DNA of 64,000 nucleotides from CAZEQJ01 sp964514385 (GTDB lineage: Bacteria > Bacteroidota > Bacteroidia > Cytophagales > Cyclobacteriaceae), in contig CAZEQJ010000013.1 of NCBI GenBank assembly GCA_964514385.1, positions 1-64,000 of the forward strand. Reading direction: 5' to 3'. Under the pieces are notes generated by a model. The model ran no database searches. It was not told the origin of the DNA and worked only from the letters and a program-made list of their open reading frames with translations. Below are positions 63,064 to 64,000 of the stretch, piece after piece. The position numbers were made by a program, and so were the translations under genes. Each line of letters opens with the position of its first letter. The stretch's first letter is position 1.

Positions 63064-63786
63064 ATGACCAGGTTAAGCGTAAATATTAACAAGTTTGCCA
63101 CATTGAGAAACGCCCGGGGAGGCAATAATCCCGATATTCTCAGGACAGCAAAGGACATTGAAAGATATGGTGCGCAAGGCATAACGGTGCATCCACGACC
63201 TGATGAACGGCATATACGGCATGCAGATGTTATCCTGCTCGCACCGGAACTACGGGAAGAATTCAATATCGAAGGATATCCGGACCAGCGGTGGATGGAT
63301 CTTGTAAAAAAAGTTAAACCAGCTCAGGCGACCCTGGTGCCAGATGCACCTGATGCGCTGACCTCCAATGCAGGCTGGAATACAATAAAACACGCCTCAT
63401 TACTGAAAGATGTTATCAGCGATCTTAAATCCAATGGTATACGTGTGTCAGTATTTGTAGATCCGGATATCAAGATGGTGGAAGGGGCTGCAAAAATCGG
63501 TGCTGACAGAATTGAATTTTTCACCGAACCCTATGCGGTACAATATCATCAGGATCGGGAAAAAGCTGTTGCTCCGTATGTGGCTGCAGCAGAAGCGGCA
63601 AAGAAAATGAATATTGGGATTAACGCCGGCCATGACCTTGATCTTAATAATCTGTCATTTCTTAAGAAAAGTATTCCTTTTCTGGATGAGGTATCAATCG
63701 GGCATGCATTAATCTGCGATGCCATATACCTGGGGTTGGAAAATACTATTCAGATGTATCTCAATAAGCTCGCGAATTATGAATAA
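63064..63786 (+). CDS. pdxJ: pyridoxine 5'-phosphate synthase
   Basis: A 240-aa TIM-barrel enzyme that condenses 1-deoxyxylulose 5-phosphate with 3-amino-2-oxopropyl phosphate in the DXP-dependent vitamin B6 route. LSVNINKFATLRNARGG, GITVHPRPDERHI, RVSVFVDPD and the C-terminal INAGHDLDLNNL with EVSIGHALI are signature segments. It overlaps purM by 8 nt. Confidence 0.96.
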   Translation: MTRLSVNINKFATLRNARGGNNPDILRTAKDIERYGAQGITVHPRPDERHIRHADVILLAPELREEFNIEGYPDQRWMDLVKKVKPAQATLVPDAPDALTSNAGWNTIKHASLLKDVISDLKSNGIRVSVFVDPDIKMVEGAAKIGADRIEFFTEPYAVQYHQDREKAVAPYVAAAEAAKKMNIGINAGHDLDLNNLSFLKKSIPFLDEVSIGHALICDAIYLGLENTIQMYLNKLANYE

Positions 63787-64000
63787 ATATCAAGCAAGAG
63801 GAGTATCGGCAACCAAGGAGGATGTTCACCAGGCCATCGCTCATATAGATAAAGGGCTTTATCCCGCGGCTTTTTGTAAGATTATTCCCGATATACTATC
63901 CGGGGATCCGGATTGGTGTACCATAATGCACGCTGATGGTGCCGGCACGAAATCCTCCCTCGCCTACATGTACTGGAAAGAAACCGGAGACCTGTCGGTC
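63779..64000 (+). CDS. purM: phosphoribosylformylglycinamidine cyclo-ligase, 5' part
   Basis: The first 74 codons of AIR synthase (purine synthesis), running off the window. NKYQARGVSATKEDVHQAI, a CKIIPD segment, and MHADGAGTKSSLAYMYWKET match the Bacteroidota form, including the ATP-site DGAGTKSS. The ATG lies inside the end of pdxJ. Confidence 0.92.
   Translation, partial: MNKYQARGVSATKEDVHQAIAHIDKGLYPAAFCKIIPDILSGDPDWCTIMHADGAGTKSSLAYMYWKETGDLSV

Noticed and set aside
1..64000. CRISPR arrays, insertion sequences, integrases, prophage or toxin-antitoxin loci
   Set aside because: No repeat-spacer pattern, transposase or integrase motif, or phage structural gene was seen in reading the window.

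Overview
The window comes from a member of the Bacteroidota, most likely a gliding or T9SS-bearing member of the order Cytophagales. The evidence is a gldKLMN operon with a PorP/SprF and a PorW/SprE gene, an F1Fo-ATP synthase operon without the beta and epsilon genes, DUF4271, DUF6089 and AtpZ-type genes, and several copies of the Bacteroidota -7 promoter element TAnnTTTG. It looks like core chromosome: genes are densely packed, many overlap by 1-17 nt, and no stretch longer than 300 bases lacks a gene. I see no insertion sequence, prophage, integrase or CRISPR array. A run of ten N at 38066-38075 inside uvrC shows that this is a scaffolded draft.

Layout. 1-3934 (minus): the 5' part of a tRNA-Gly, an NhaD-type antiporter, an amino-acid dehydrogenase and anmK. 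3953-12465 (plus): an envelope-centred run of coaX, an outer-membrane protein, a TPR protein, lptC, a 55-aa membrane protein, a CNNM/HlyC transporter, a PpiD-like foldase and a MoxR ATPase. 12517-16827 (plus): a lipoprotein gene and a TonB-dependent receptor gene, both interrupted by in-frame stop codons without frameshifts; this is the most unusual part of the window. 16824-26519: two small secreted proteins, a TIGR01777 epimerase, a LOG-family hydrolase, uvrA, NDH-2, a LytS/LytTR two-component pair and a small helical protein. 26562-31044: hemW, a divergent Omp85-like barrel, a DUF4271 protein and hemD. 31098-43383: the type IX secretion block, porP/sprF and gldKLMN on the plus strand facing a minus-strand chain porW/sprE - PBP1A - uvrC whose genes overlap by one base. 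43449-50402: an 18-bp palindrome, then an M23 peptidase, a bactofilin, AtpZ, an AtpI-like protein and atpBEFHAG. 50465-52624: a 2-oxoglutarate oxygenase and a chromate transporter. 52625-63007 (minus): two Skp/OmpH chaperones, bamA, uppS, two DUF6089 proteins, nadK, a CBS protein, an alpha/beta hydrolase, a PabA-like amidotransferase, CvpA and YqeY. 63064-64000 (plus): pdxJ and the start of purM.

How the genes fit together. Most of the window serves the cell envelope: LPS transport (LptC), outer-membrane protein assembly (BamA, Skp, PpiD), peptidoglycan synthesis, recycling and remodelling (UppS, PBP1A, AnmK, M23, bactofilin), the type IX secretion and gliding machine, and proton energetics (NDH-2, ATP synthase, antiporter). 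Start codons were chosen from signal peptides, family start positions and operon overlaps; TTG and GTG starts are frequent. All functions are inferred by reading the translated proteins; no database search was run.
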